From NCBI GenBank assembly GCA_003427395.1, contig BFEA01000124.1, positions 2,816,202 through 2,848,816 of the forward strand: a stretch of DNA of 32,615 nucleotides, in the 5' to 3' direction. The notes below the pieces were generated by a model, which searched no databases, had not been told where the DNA came from, and saw only the letters and a program-made list of their open reading frames with translations. Every line of letters starts with the position of its first letter. Position 1 is the stretch's first letter. The position numbers and the translations under genes are program-made. Below are positions 9,753 to 21,700 of the stretch, piece after piece. This DNA is from Chara braunii (taxonomy: Eukaryota; Streptophyta; Charophyceae; Charales; Characeae).

Positions 9753-10275
9753 GAATAGTCTACAGTGTAGTGTCTATAGAGAGAATAGTCTACAGTGTAG
9801 AGTCTATAGAGAGAATAGTCGACAGTGTAGAGTCTATAGAGAGAAAAATCGATAGTGTAGAGTCTATAGAGAGATAGTCTATAGAGAGAATAGTCGAAAG
9901 TGTATAGTCTATAGAGAGAATAGTCGAAAGTGTAGAGTCTATAGAGAGATAGTCTATAGAGAGAATAGTCGACAGTGTAGCGTCTATAGAGAGAATAATC
10001 GACAGTGTAGAGTCTATAGAGAGATAGTCTATAGAGAGAATAGTCGANTCTATAGAGAGAATAGTCGACAGTGTAGCGTCTATAGAGAGAATAATCGACA
10101 GTGTAGAGTCTATAGAGAGATAGTCTATAGAGAGAATAGTCGACAGTGTAGAGTCTATAGAGAGAATAGTCGACAGTGTAGAGTCTATAGAGAGAATAGT
10201 CGACAGTGTAGAGTCGATAGAGAGAGAGTCTATAGAGAGAATAGTCTATAGAGAGAATCGTCGACAGTGTAGAGT
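9753..10275. repeat. 30-bp minisatellite (GAGAATAGTCGACAGTGTAG family)
   Basis: A 30-base unit beginning GAGAATAGTC and ending AGTCTATAGA is repeated head to tail about 15 or more times. Shortened units that keep only GAGATAGTCTATA are interspersed. One N at 10048 shows that the assembly was unsure here, so copy number is approximate. The open frame on the minus strand through this tract is a by-product of a unit length divisible by three. Confidence 0.93.
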
Positions 10276-10720
10276 GGAAGGAAAGCAACGAGGGAAGAAA
10301 AAGGAAAAAGGGAAACAAAAGTGGAAAAAAAGGGAAAAAAGGGGAAAAGGAAAAGGAGAAAAATAGGTGGGGGTGGTGGTTGGGAGAGGCGGGAGCTGAA
10401 GGGGAGGGTAGGGGGGCAGAAGCGGAGGACGGTGGGGGGAGATTGGGGGTTGGGGCGCGGGTTGGGCCACGAGGAGCACGGGCACTGCCGCTGGGGCTGG
10501 GGGAGGGGGACACCGAGGGTGTGAGAGATGGGAGAGAGGGGAGACAGTAGCCGCAGTCATCGACCGAGCAGTGATAGTGCTCTTGCGCAACCGGACCAGG
10601 GGGACGGTATCATGATGAATGATGATGGGGGTGTTCGATCTTCGTAGAAGGGAGCGTGATTGATCTGACTGATGACAACGGACGTGCGCGCATGCTAATT
10701 TCCATGAGCCTGTCTATGTA
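10276..10720. other. Purine-rich intergenic stretch
   Basis: The plus strand is strongly A/G-rich (10276-10540), grading into mixed sequence. No gene or RNA is recognised. Confidence 0.5.
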
Positions 10721-10723
10721 CTC

Positions 10724-10779
<56 letters not shown>
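10721..10779. repeat. (GATA)n then (GA)n microsatellite
   Basis: About ten GATA units starting near 10723 run directly into a short GA tract. Confidence 0.92.
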
Positions 10780-10780
<1 letters not shown>

Positions 10781-11300
10781 TGGAGAATGGGGAAGGGAGG
10801 GACGGGGAATAGAGCAAAGAAGGGGATGGCTGTTGCGAAATGGAAGTGGCGGGAATAAGCAGAAGAAGGCGGGGAAAAGCAGATTAGGTAGGAGAAGAAG
10901 GGATGAGGGCGGGAAAATGGGGTCCCTGGCGGGAAAATGGTCCCAGCGATGGCCGTGAAGATGAATGTGAGTGGCTATGGTGGCGCGCAGTGAGAGGCTG
11001 AGAGTCTGCATGATAGAGAAGAAAAGCAGGGGCAAGGTTACCGAAGATGGAGAAGGGCAGGGAGAGGAAGGAGAGGGAGGGAGAGGGAGGGAGAGGAAGG
11101 AGAGGAAGGGAGGTAGGCAACGAGGGAGGGCGTGAAGAAGAAGAGCAGCATCCGACGGCTATGGTTACTAGGCGAAGGTAGCATCAGCAATTGAGGGTGT
11201 TTGATGAGGAGGAGAAGAGGAGGAAGAGGAGTGGGAGGAGGAAGAAGAGGAGGAAAAAAAGAGGAATTTGGATTTCGGACCAGGATTGGTTCTACGTTGC
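10780..11300. other. Purine-rich intergenic stretch with two GGCGGGAAAA words
   Basis: GGA/GGGA-rich sequence without a credible gene. GGCGGGAAAA occurs at 10908 and 10928, 20 bases apart, the same word that is amplified inside the large coding region. Low-complexity GGGAGAGG repeats run at about 11055-11115. Confidence 0.5.
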
Positions 11301-11307
11301 GCTCCTT

Positions 11308-11435
11308 TTTTTCTTTTTTTTTTTTTCTTTTTTTTTTTTTTAGGAAGAAATCATAACTTTTGAGTACAGCAGAAAGAGGCCGGGAATACCTCACAAACGA
11401 CCTGGAACGGTGGTTTATAGAGGAAGGAGCGTATC
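11308..11435 (-). mobile_element. 5'-truncated 3' end of a related LINE
   Basis: A T-rich tract (about 11308-11341) followed by GGAAG, AGCAGAAAGAGGCCGGGAAT, CCTCA and CCTGGAAC. The same words in the same order follow the T-run at bases 1-20. This fits a minus-strand LINE copy reduced to its poly(A) tail and roughly the last 90 bases. The right boundary is uncertain. Confidence 0.6.
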
Positions 11436-11471
11436 TTTTNNNNNNNNTTTTTTTTTTTTTTTTTTTTTTTA
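11436..11471. repeat. Poly(T) tract with 8 N
   Basis: T-runs flank N bases at 11440-11447. The true length of the homopolymer is unknown. Confidence 0.85.
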
Positions 11472-11639
11472 ATATTTGATTATCAATTTTATCTTCTTTT
11501 TGGAGCGAGCGAGCGAGCGAGCGAATCTTTGCATATCTTTTAGCACTACACGATTGGCCAGTTCGATTGTGTGTAGTTGTGGATGTTTTCTGAGGTCCTT
11601 TTTTTTTTGGTTTGGATTTGTCCTTATCCTTGAAAGTGA

Positions 11640-11925
11640 AACTTCAGTGAAACTTCAGAGAAAACTCAAGCGAAATTTCATTGTAGTAGGTTCATCCTTA
11701 TCCTTGTTGTCCTGAACAGAGGTCGAGTGAAATTTTGATCGCGGCCAGTGTAAGTTCAATGAAACTTCAGCGTAACTTCATCCTTATCCTTATGATCCTG
11801 AACAGAGATCGATTGAAATTTGATCGCGGCCACTGTATCTTCAGAGAAGCTACAGTGTAACTTCATCCTTGTCCTTATTGTCATCCTGAATAGAGATCGA
11901 TTGAAATTTGATCGCGGCCTCGGCT
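11640..11925 (+). repeat. 85-88-bp motif in triplicate upstream of the main gene
   Basis: Three successive units each contain AACTTCA, a CATCCTTATCCTT-like stretch, CCTGAAYAGAG, TCGATTGAAATTT and GATCGCGGCC. The last word is at 11737, 11822 and 11910, giving periods of 85 and 88. The array lies about 400-700 bases before the start codon, so it is in promoter or leader DNA; any regulatory role is inference. Confidence 0.85.
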
Positions 11926-12190
11926 TTTAATAGTCGATGGAAGTTTCGCTGAACTGTCGTTGAAGTATCGTTGGTTTTCCAGCAGGTTTATAATCCTGAT
12001 GAAGTGTAGACTTTATCTGGATTATATGAGGATTATTACGATTAAGTGGATAAGGTGTGGATACTTCTTTTTTTTTCCCCTTTTTTCTTTTTCATTCTTC
12101 GTTTTTTTTTTTTCTTTCTGATAAGCTTTTGATAGAGTGATTAAAGATTTTTTTTTGTCGTTGGGTAGGAGAGAGGGGGGGGGGGGAGGA

Positions 12191-12229
12191 ATGCGTTGCT
12201 GCTGGTGTGGGAGTGATTGGTTTGGTTGA
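12191..12229 (+). promoter_or_regulatory. Upstream ORF 1 (12 codons)
   Basis: An ATG at 12191 opens a 12-residue frame ending in TGA, 103 bases before the main ATG. The peptide is Cys/Trp-rich (MRCCWCGSDWFG). It matters only if transcription starts upstream of it, which cannot be seen. Confidence 0.35.
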
Positions 12230-12274
12230 TTTTTGTGCGTAGAAGCGGCGTTTGCTCTTCTTCGCTTGTTCTCC

Positions 12275-12322
12275 ATGGGAGAGAGAGGTGGTTTGTTTGG
12301 CAAGCGGGTCATGGTGGAGTAG
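12275..12322 (+). promoter_or_regulatory. Upstream ORF 2 (15 codons), stopping 10 bases before the main ATG
   Basis: An ATG at 12275 with G at +4 opens a 15-residue frame in a different phase from the main gene, ending in TAG at 12320-12322. Its closeness to the ATG at 12333 leaves little room for reinitiation, so it could dampen translation of the large protein if it lies in the mRNA. Confidence 0.4.
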
Positions 12323-12332
12323 CGGCTTTGCG

Positions 12333-12677
12333 ATGGAAGGGAGGAGCAATTGCGATAACGGCGCGCAGTGGAGATGGACGACGCTTGAGGAATTGTTGTT
12401 GACGGATGCGGTCCGACGCTATGGCTCTGCCAATTGGTCGGTGATATCCATGGAGTTGAGGGGACGAGCAAGGCAGATGGGTGGACGAAGCGAATCTTCG
12501 CTGAACCGTCTGTCTCCAGAAGTCTGCTGCACAAAGTTTGACGAGTTGAAAAGATGTTTCAAGAAGAAGAAGAAGAAGAAGAAGAAGAAGAAGAAGAAGG
12601 AGAACGAAACAGCAACGAAAATTCATCGAGTCAAGAGCGACAATTCCCGTAATACCAACCCCGAGAATAATAACAGC

Positions 12678-12729
<52 letters not shown>

Positions 12730-15700
12730 GTAATAATAATGATAATAATAGTAATTGTAATACATCGAAGATTAACAAGAGGAAGAGTAGGAGTAGGTGT
12801 GATCGTAGTGAAGAGACGGGGGGTAGAGTGTTGTCCTCCTCCCCCACGGAAGTAACAGGGGGGAATGAGGATGAGGAGAGGGAGAGAGAGGGGTTGCAGA
12901 ATGGTATCAAGGAGGGTGGTGAAGAAGAAGAAGAAGAGGATGATGGTGATGATGATGGCGATGGTGATTGTGAGGAGGAGGAGGAGAAGACGGAAAAAGA
13001 AGGGGAGGAAGAGGAAGGAGAGGGAGAGGGAGGGTCGTGGGATAAGAATTTAGTGGAGTTGATTGAGCAGGAGCTGAGGCAAAAGCGTTGCGCTGAGCTG
13101 AAGAGGGAGCTGGAGCGTCGGGATGGTTGGATTGACGATCTGAAGATGAAGATAATGAGGCTGAAACGGGATCGCAAGGTTGATTGCCCATCAAGAGGAG
13201 CTCGATCGATGGTGGCTGACAAGCAAGAGAAGGGGAAGGATTGCTTGAAGTCCGGAGTAGGGGGAGGGGAGGGTTTGTCGGAGAGGCTTTTGAAGTCGCG
13301 TGCCGCTGGTACGGGATTGGCCAGCGACGGCCAGCGACGGGCAGAGAAGGATAAGATCGGGGAAAAACAGCAGCGGGGAGATGAGTGGGAAGGGGAGCGG
13401 CAGGAGGTGGGGGAGGGGGGGGAGGGGGGGGGGGGGGGGGGNGGGGTGAGGTCCAAGAGTCCTCAGCGGCCAAGGGGAAAGAGCAGCGGCCTTGGTTCTT
13501 CGTCGACTGGTCATGATCGATATGGTTTCATACAACGAGATCGGGAGGGGGAAGGAGGAGGAGGAGGAGGAGGAGGAGATGGGGAAGGGGAGAGGGAGAG
13601 AGATGAGGGATCGAAAGAAGCAGGGGGAGGGGACGAAGGAGGAAGTGGAGTGGGCGAAAGAGCGACAGGAACAGAAGAGGGAGGAGGAGGAGGAGGAGGA
13701 GGCAAAGGAGGACAAACGGGAGGACATGAGGGTGGAGGAGGAGGAGGAGGAGGAGGCAAAGGAGGACAAACAGGAGGACATGAGGGTGGAGGAGGAGGAG
13801 GAGGAGATGGATTGGCGATATATGGAGGAGTGTTGATAGGAGGGGAGGGACAAGGGGGGGGGGAGGGAGCAGGCGAAGGAGGAGGTGGAGGAAGGCGGGG
13901 GGATTACGCAGCCGCAGAAGGTTTTGCCAATGATGTGGATGGTCGATCTGTTCGGCGCGCAGCAGTTGAGGGTGTTCGTCCTCGGTCAGACGAGAGGGAC
14001 GGGGTCGTGCAGCTGCCCGTGGGAAGAGAGATTAAGCGCGCCGAGCAACTGGCCAGCGGAACAGGGGGGAGGGCCTCGCCCCTGTGCGCCGAGTCGAAGG
14101 CGGAGTTGAGGGGGAACGGCCTCCGCTTGCCTGTGGTCACCAGCGCCGCCTCGCAGTCGCCGCCAGGTAGAATCGGCGATCCCGATGGTAGTAGCCAAGG
14201 AACACCGGTCGTCTCTGTTTCGTGCAAGGAGAGCGTGCCACGTGGTGAAGGAGTTGAAGAAGAAGGCGACGGCCGATCAGGCGGAGGTGGTCGTAGTGGA
14301 CCTACACCTGCTACCGGTAGTGCGTCGTCGTTCCAAAGAAAGCTGCGTTTAAGATTGAGGCGAGGGAATGCGGGAGCGATTTGCGCCGGTCATTATCACG
14401 GTCGGGATATCTCATCATCTTGTGCTGACGGGGCGAAGAACTCGAGTCCCGACGGACCGGATACGACGGATCGCGGTCGCCTAGCTGGTGCTGACCTGGC
14501 AGACGATTGGGATCCCGCTGGCGGGCTTCGTCCTGCACCGCACGATCTTGCCAGCGCGGCAGGTCGCGACTCGAGGCCGCCTCTCTTTGGCGGCGAGGAA
14601 AGCGCACGGCCTATGAATGAAATCGCCGGCGCTGCGCGCCGTGGGGTCATCGGGAGCGGTGCTGCTGGTCCTTCTGACATCATCACGCTGGATTCTGCCA
14701 CGTGTCACTCGGCTGCTGTCTCTGGCGAGCGATTGGGTGATGGTGCTGGTGGTCAACCAGAGAGGAAGGCTGATCTGACGGGTTGTGGTGATGATGGCCG
14801 CAAGGTCAACGATGACGAGGCGGCGACTAATTATCGTCCGTTGGATCATCCGCATCGTCTTACGGAGATCGTCCACGTGGCAGACCATGTGACGGCTCGC
14901 CCCCTTGTTAGTAGTCATCAAGTGCTTGCGCGGAGGACCAAGGGTACCACCACCATGCCGGCTCCTGATCGGTATCCAGTTCTGGCCTCGGACTCTATCA
15001 TCGGATGCCTTCCTCCTTGTCCTACTGCGTGTGCGAAGAAACACGTGGGTGGGGGCGACGTGGCTAATCGGTGTGCTGACGTGGACACATGCGGCCGCGA
15101 CGTGACGTGTCGTCGTGCTGATGTGGCCGGCTGTCATGAGATTGCCGGCCGTGCTGACGTGGCGGTCGGATTCGCTGCTGAGGGTGCGGGCAGTGCTGAC
15201 GTGGCCGATCGGATCGATTATATCGTGACTGATCGTGCTGACGTGGCCGTTCGTCGTAGTGTTCTTGCCAGCGAGGTGTCGGGTGCAGACGAGGTCGGTC
15301 GCGATGATGGTGTTAACGTGAGCGATGATCGGGACGCTGACGTGGCACGTCGTCGTCCGAACGTCTCCGATCGAAGGGTGGTTGTGTCTAGCTGGCGTCG
15401 TGGAGGTGGGCCAGGGCCTCGGAGAGCTGACGTGGCGGCCGGAGGTCATAGACGTGAACTCGTATCCGGCAGCAGACGCGGCGACGGGGAGTATCATCGG
15501 AGTCACGACGTGGCCGGTCGTGGTCCCGATGTCTCCGCCAGGGAGGGAGAGGGAGAGGGAGATGACGTGCAGGCGGCGGCGGCGGCCAATCATAGTGGGA
15601 ACCAGTCTGGTGGCATTGCTGACGTTGATGCTAGTGGTCCTGGTATTGCTATTTTTGGTATCAACAGTACGGACGAGTCAGATTATTCGGAGTCGGGACC

Positions 15701-18700
15701 TGTCGCGACCGCTATCGCCGCGGAGGATCCGCCACGTCAGCACCGCAACTGCGGCGGCAGCAAGGCGAAGACTGCTGCGCGCCGAGCGATTTCGAATAGG
15801 ACACGTGGATCGTCCACGTGGCGGGATTCTGATGCAGCTGCTGACGTGGCGGCAGCAGAGCGCGGGCCGGATGATACAGCTGCTGGCGCTTTGGCGATGG
15901 GACGGGGGTTCTCCGACGCTGATGTAGCAGATTGCCCTTCGGCGGCTGCAGGGCTATCAACCCCCCTGACCGCGGCAACAAGCGTGTCAGATGCTGACGT
16001 GGAAAAAGATGTACCGAGTAGCAATCGAACTCTCGTGGATAGATGTGCTTTCGCCGACGATGCGAGGGACTCGCGGATTGTCGTGCACGTGGCCACCAGC
16101 TGCTCACGAGGCCGCTCGGCTGACGGCCACGTGGATGTCTCAGACGGCGATCGTTTCATACGATCAATGGATATCGTGCCGTCGGGTCGTTTGCGCAGTT
16201 GCTCCCGTTGTCCCGATACCGACAAGGTGGTGGTGGTCGTCCCAGGCCAAAATGGAGAAGGGGGAGGATCCGAGGCTGTCGGGACGGACGATTTGCCGAG
16301 GATTGGACACGTGTCGATTCCTCCTGATTGCCGCGTGTCAAGTCCTGTTTGCGAACGTGCTGACGTGGACGTTAGTCGACGAATGCTTTCGGAGAGAGCT
16401 TCTCGTGAGGATGTCACGTGTCCATCTGCAGGTGATGCCCACGTGACGGGTGATGATCGCGTTGCGGAGGCGGGGGGGGCCGATGCGGCGCTCGTAGTGT
16501 CCGGATCGCGGCGCGAAGCAGATAAGCCGGCTGACGCTCTCATGGCGGCCGCCGGTTGGGATCCCGGCGCGGATGACCTTTTAGCCGCGACCGTGTGCCA
16601 CGTGGATGATCATGCTTCGGGAAGGATGAAGTCACCGTGTTGTGTGATGACAGGTACTTCTGGCGCGGAAGATGGGAAGATTGAACTGGTCCCGCGGCCG
16701 CGTCGCAATCACTGCGCCGACAAGCTTTGCAACGCGGGGCGGGCTTATCGTTGCGATCCCGATCGCTATCGTGCGATCCCGATCCCGATCCCGAACGTAG
16801 ATGGAAGTAGTGGTGTGCGTCCTCCAAGCAGCGATGATAGAGGCAGCAAGATTGTGGTGGCAATGGATAAGGAATCGGATAAGGAGAAGATCGAGAATCG
16901 TTGGGGAGCATCTATAAATAGCGAGAAGCAAAGAGGAGGAGGAGGAGGAGGAGGTAGAAGTAAAGATGTGGTGTTGATGAGATCCGAGGGGGTATCGAGA
17001 GAGGAGGAAAGTTACGTGGATGCTGTGCGGCAATTATATGATGTGTACAATTCGGGGGAATCTTCTGCCAAGTGTGCTACTGATCGACACGTGTCCTCTT
17101 CCGATGATGAGGAAGGTTTATCCGTACATGCTCAGCAGTGTACAACTGCGCGCCACGTGTCTTCTTGTTCCGATGGAGAGGCATTGTCACGGCTACCCGG
17201 TGCGGAGGTTCTTGCCGCTTCGACGTCCTCTCGATTGACAATCAGCAGGGTGGAGGTGTGCGGGGGGGAGCGGAGGAAAGAGTACGACAAGTTGCGCCGC
17301 TGCTGCTTTAATGGGGTTATCAGCGAGGCTCGTGAGAGAGAGGAGGGGGAGGTGGTGGAAAAGTTTACTATGGACGACAGCAAAAAAGCCGTGCTGGAGA
17401 ACGGCAATGAAGTCGGAGGATCTGGAGGGAGAAGCTGCTGCGAAGATAGCAGCGATCAGATGAGAGGAGGAGGAAGGGGAGCAGAGTGTCTGGTCCCCGA
17501 CATCCGGGCCTCGGTAATGACGAGAACGACAGATGTCCGACAAGAGGTCCACCAAGAGGTCCACCAAGAGGTCCACCAAGAGGTTCAGCAGCAAGAGGTC
17601 CAGCAAGAGGTTCAGCAGGAAGAGGTTTGGCAGGAAGAAGATCGAGATGGAAAAGAGCAAGAAGGGGGGAGTAAGGGGGTTGGGGTTGATGTCAACGAGA
17701 AATCTTGGGAAGGAGCAAATGGAAATGATGGAGGCAGACGGAGAGAAGAGGAGGATGTGGATATGGATATGGATACAATGAAGCATGGAGATAAGGATGA
17801 GTGGGCGGACAAAACTACGGATGCTGACGTGGTCAGGAAGAACTGTGATCGTATCGGTGGCAAGTGGAAGGAGAAGGATTTGGCGGGAAAAGGCAAGGAT
17901 TTGGCGGGAAAAGGCAAGGATTTGGTGGGAAAGGGCTCGGCGTCTGAACATTTGGAGTCCTCGGGCAGGGATGAAAGCGCGCGCAGAGCAGAGGATGACC
18001 GTTCGCGAGGGGACTTTCTTCGGGGGGGCAGAGAGAAGGATGATAAGGATGGAGGGGGGGAGGAGGGTAGTAGCCCTCTGCGAGGAGGGGAGGAAGGGCG
18101 AGTAACGGGGAGGAGGATAGCCCTCCTTCGGGAGGAGGGGAATGATGATATCAGCGACGGAGGAGGAGGAGGTGGTTTGGAGACGTATGTGAACAGGCAG
18201 AGGATTGGGGGGAAGGTGGAGGAGGAGGGGAGGAAGGGGGAGTGCGTGGAAGGGGATCGTGCTTCTGCTTGTCACAGTCGCACTTCAAGACTTACGCGAG
18301 GTCGAGAAGAGGAGGAAGGGAGGTCTAGGCGGCAGCAGGACGTGGAAGAGGTGGTAGAATACGCGGTCGGCGATGGAGTCGAGATCCAGCAGACCCTAAG
18401 GGATCTCCCCACTGGGATCCCGATCGGCGTAACGATTGCCACGTGTCCGCTGGTTAGCGAGGGAACAAGCCGGATGGCCTGCGCGGATGTCCGGATCCCA
18501 TCGACGGCGGAGATCTGCACCATAGCCGACGCGGCTCCTAGAGAGGGTGGGGAGCATTCTGTGCAGAAGGGATCGGGATCGAGGGTCGGGATTGGGAGGA
18601 GGCGTGAGCGCTCCAGCAGTCTCTCATGTGCGGCGATGGACTTCTCTCTTCCTGGAGGTGAAGGGATGGGGATCGAGGGTCGGGATATCGAGGAGGAGAA

Positions 18701-21700
18701 GGAGGGGGAGGGGGTAGACGACCTCCCCCCGGTAGAGAGAATGGAAACGAAGGGTGGGAAGGGTGAGGACCACCACATGCAGAAGAAGTGCAGCGCGGGC
18801 CAAACGGGCATCATCGTCGCGGGTGAAGAGAAGCAGCAGGAGGAGAAGCCGTCGGCCGTTGAACCGAGAGGTGGTGGCAACCCTGGTGTCTCGGAGAGGG
18901 GGTTGGATTTGGGAGAGATAGGAGGTGCTGCGTGTTCGTTTGTAGGAGATGGAGAGATTGGGAGAGAGAGAGAAGGAGAAGGATTGCCCGAAGCTGTGGG
19001 CTATGGTAGCCATGTCGGAACGGAATTGACGAGAGGAGAGAGAGGAAGAGGAGGAGGAGGAGGAGGAGGAGGAGGAGGTACTTCGCAGGATCTGCGCATG
19101 GAGCGTGAAGGTCGCTTACAGCGATGCCGCCGTGGGGGTGGGGATGATGAGGCAATCAAGGTCGATGATGGGGAGAGAAAGGCGGGCGGGAGATCTGTCG
19201 GGGACCAATTAAGAGCGCATGAGGGAGGTTTGTCCAGTGACGATGGCGACAGGAGCAGCCGCGACCGGTTGAGGATGATTGTGCCGGGATCGGGATCCAG
19301 AGAGGTAGAAGGCTACTCCGGGGGGAACGAGGATTGCAGTGACGGGTTTGTAGATCAAGGGGGAGAGTCGTTAGCACGGCCGGCAGAGGAGAGAGAGGAG
19401 AGAGAGGAGAGAGAGGGGAGAGAGGGCATTTCTGTAAATGGCCGGGTGAAGAGCGGGCTCGTCCTCGATCGTGAGGAGAGAAGGGGGCAATTGGAGAAGA
19501 AGAGGGAGGTGGAGGGTAATGGGAGGTCGGGATCTCGAGATGAGTCATCATCGAAGGGATCGATGGAGGCGGGAAAGGAGGAGAAGATGGCGGGAGAAGT
19601 GGGTGGGCGGCGATTGACGTTATCTGGCTTGATCGAGTGGAGCAGGAAGGGGGAGGGGGAGGGTCATGGAGGGAAGGAAGGGAAGATGGAGAGGGCGAGT
19701 AGTGCTTTGTTGCCAGAGACAAGTCCAGAGATCAAGGCCAAGGAGTCCGCCGCGGCGGCGGCGGCGGAGGAGGAGGAGGAGGAGGAGGGAAAGAAAGCAA
19801 GGTGTGTGGAGGAGGGGGTTGTGCAGTTGGATGATATGATGGATGATAAGAAGGACGATGACGTGGAGGTCGAGCTGAGCGAGGGAGAGAACGGGGCGGC
19901 AATTGGGAGATCCGGGTGGTTGGTGCTCGAAGCAGAGGAGACAGAGGAGACAGAGGAATGTATGGGCGTCGAGGAAATGGGGAATGAGGAGGAGGATGAG
20001 CAAGGGGTGAGTCGAGACGGAGAGGAACACGCGAGAATGGCCAAAGAGATCGAAATAGGTATGCGCAAAGAAGTTGTCAGTCTGCAACAGACTGAGGAGG
20101 GGGGGAGTCGGAAAAAGACAAAGGACATGGCGATTGAGGCAGGTGGAGGGGAGAATGGGGAGACTTGCAAAAAGGAGGAGGAGGAGGAGGAGGAATATAC
20201 GATCCCTCCTCCCGAGTTCAGAGCAAGTCTTTCGACGTTGGATGTTGGAAAAAAGAGACTGGAGGAGGAGAGCGTAGGTGGTCGGAGAAGATTTCAAAGA
20301 GTATTGGCGGAGGAGGAGGAGGGGGAGGGGGAGGGGGAGGGGAAGAGGGAGGAAAGGAAAGGTGAGAAGTCTCTGGACGTGAATTCCGTCCAAGTGCAGT
20401 CGAAGGATGAAGGCGATCTTGGAGATGGATGCCCCCTTGCCCAGAATGAAGGATTGCATCATCATTGTTGGCATGATGGAGGCGAGAGGAAGAGAGCATG
20501 GGGAGAGAGAGAGGGTGAAGGCGATCGTGGAGATGGATGCCCCCTTCCCCAGAATGAAGGATTGCATCATCATCGTTGGCATGATGGAGGCGAGAGGAAG
20601 AGAGCATGGGGAGAGAGAGAGGGTGGTGGTGATCCCGGAGATGGATGCCCCCTTGCCCAGATTGAAGGATTGCATCATCATCGGTGGCATGATGGAGGCG
20701 AGAGGAAGAGAGAAAGGGGAGAGAGAGAGGGTGATGGTGATCTACAAGGTCATGGTATAAGAGTTAAAGGGACTGCAGTTTGGCGCGTGAAGGGGGAACA
20801 ACCAGATCTTGCCAACGATAAGAGGGTGGCTATGGCCATGGCGATGATCCATCAGCGGGAGACGGGTGTGGAGGTGGTTGATTGTGAGAAGACCCTACAC
20901 GCGCATGATGATGAGGAAGAGGGAGGATTGGATACGGCTCATGAGGCTGATGAGCAGGGGGGAGGAGGGGTGAGCAAAGCTGCCGGTGGGGGCAGAGAGA
21001 AAGAAGGGGTGGTGGTCCTCCGCGCTCACTCCTCGTCCTCGCAGGTGCTGACGTCAAGAGGTATTGTGATGTGCGAGTTTGGAGAAGAAGACGATCGGGA
21101 TCGGGATGTGGGGGTGAAGGGAGATGGAAATTCTGGAGGGGAAGAGTGCCTCTTGGAGTGGATGAAAGGTGATGGGGACTTTGGCGGGAAAAGGGACTCG
21201 GAGAGTGCGGCGGATGATGATGAGCGTTTTGGCGGGAAAAGGGACTCGAAGAGTGCGGCGGATCATGATGTGCGTTTTGGCGGGAAAAGGGACTCGGAGA
21301 GTGCAGTGGATGATGATGAGCGTTTTGGCGGGAAAAGCGTTTCGAAGGCGAAGAGAGGCGAGGGGGTTGGCGGGAAGGGGGTTGTAGTGCGTCTGGGAGA
21401 TGAGGCGGGGTCTTTTGGCGGGAAAGAGGCCGACGACTCTGTGAATCACCGGGCCCTTAGGATGGGCAAGGAGCTTGCCGATGAAGGAATGGTAGCTTCG
21501 CGGGACCAGGGGGGGGCTAATCGGGATCGGGATGACGGAGTCAGGGGGTTAGTAGGAGGAGCATCTCTGGAGGAGGGTGAGAGGAGCGATCTCGACAATG
21601 CATCCAAGTGCAATGCACCTAAAGAGAACCTCAAGGACGAGAAGGGAGAGGAGGAGGAGGAGGAGGAGGAGGAGGAGGAGGAGGGAAGGCCGAGGGAGAG

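Noticed and set aside
9656-10513. Minus-strand frame of 285 codons with DYSLYRLYTV repeats
   Set aside because: It is the 30-bp minisatellite read in a frame divisible by three; the flanks are low complexity and contain an N.
12252-12332. An earlier start of the giant protein at 12252
   Set aside because: The codon there is TTG. The first ATG in the frame is 12333, which has a good context and places the SANT domain near the N-terminus, as in the family.
12561-12599. AAG run as a functional poly-Lys nuclear signal
   Set aside because: It is a pure 13-copy codon microsatellite; function cannot be argued from the sequence, so it is listed only as a repeat.
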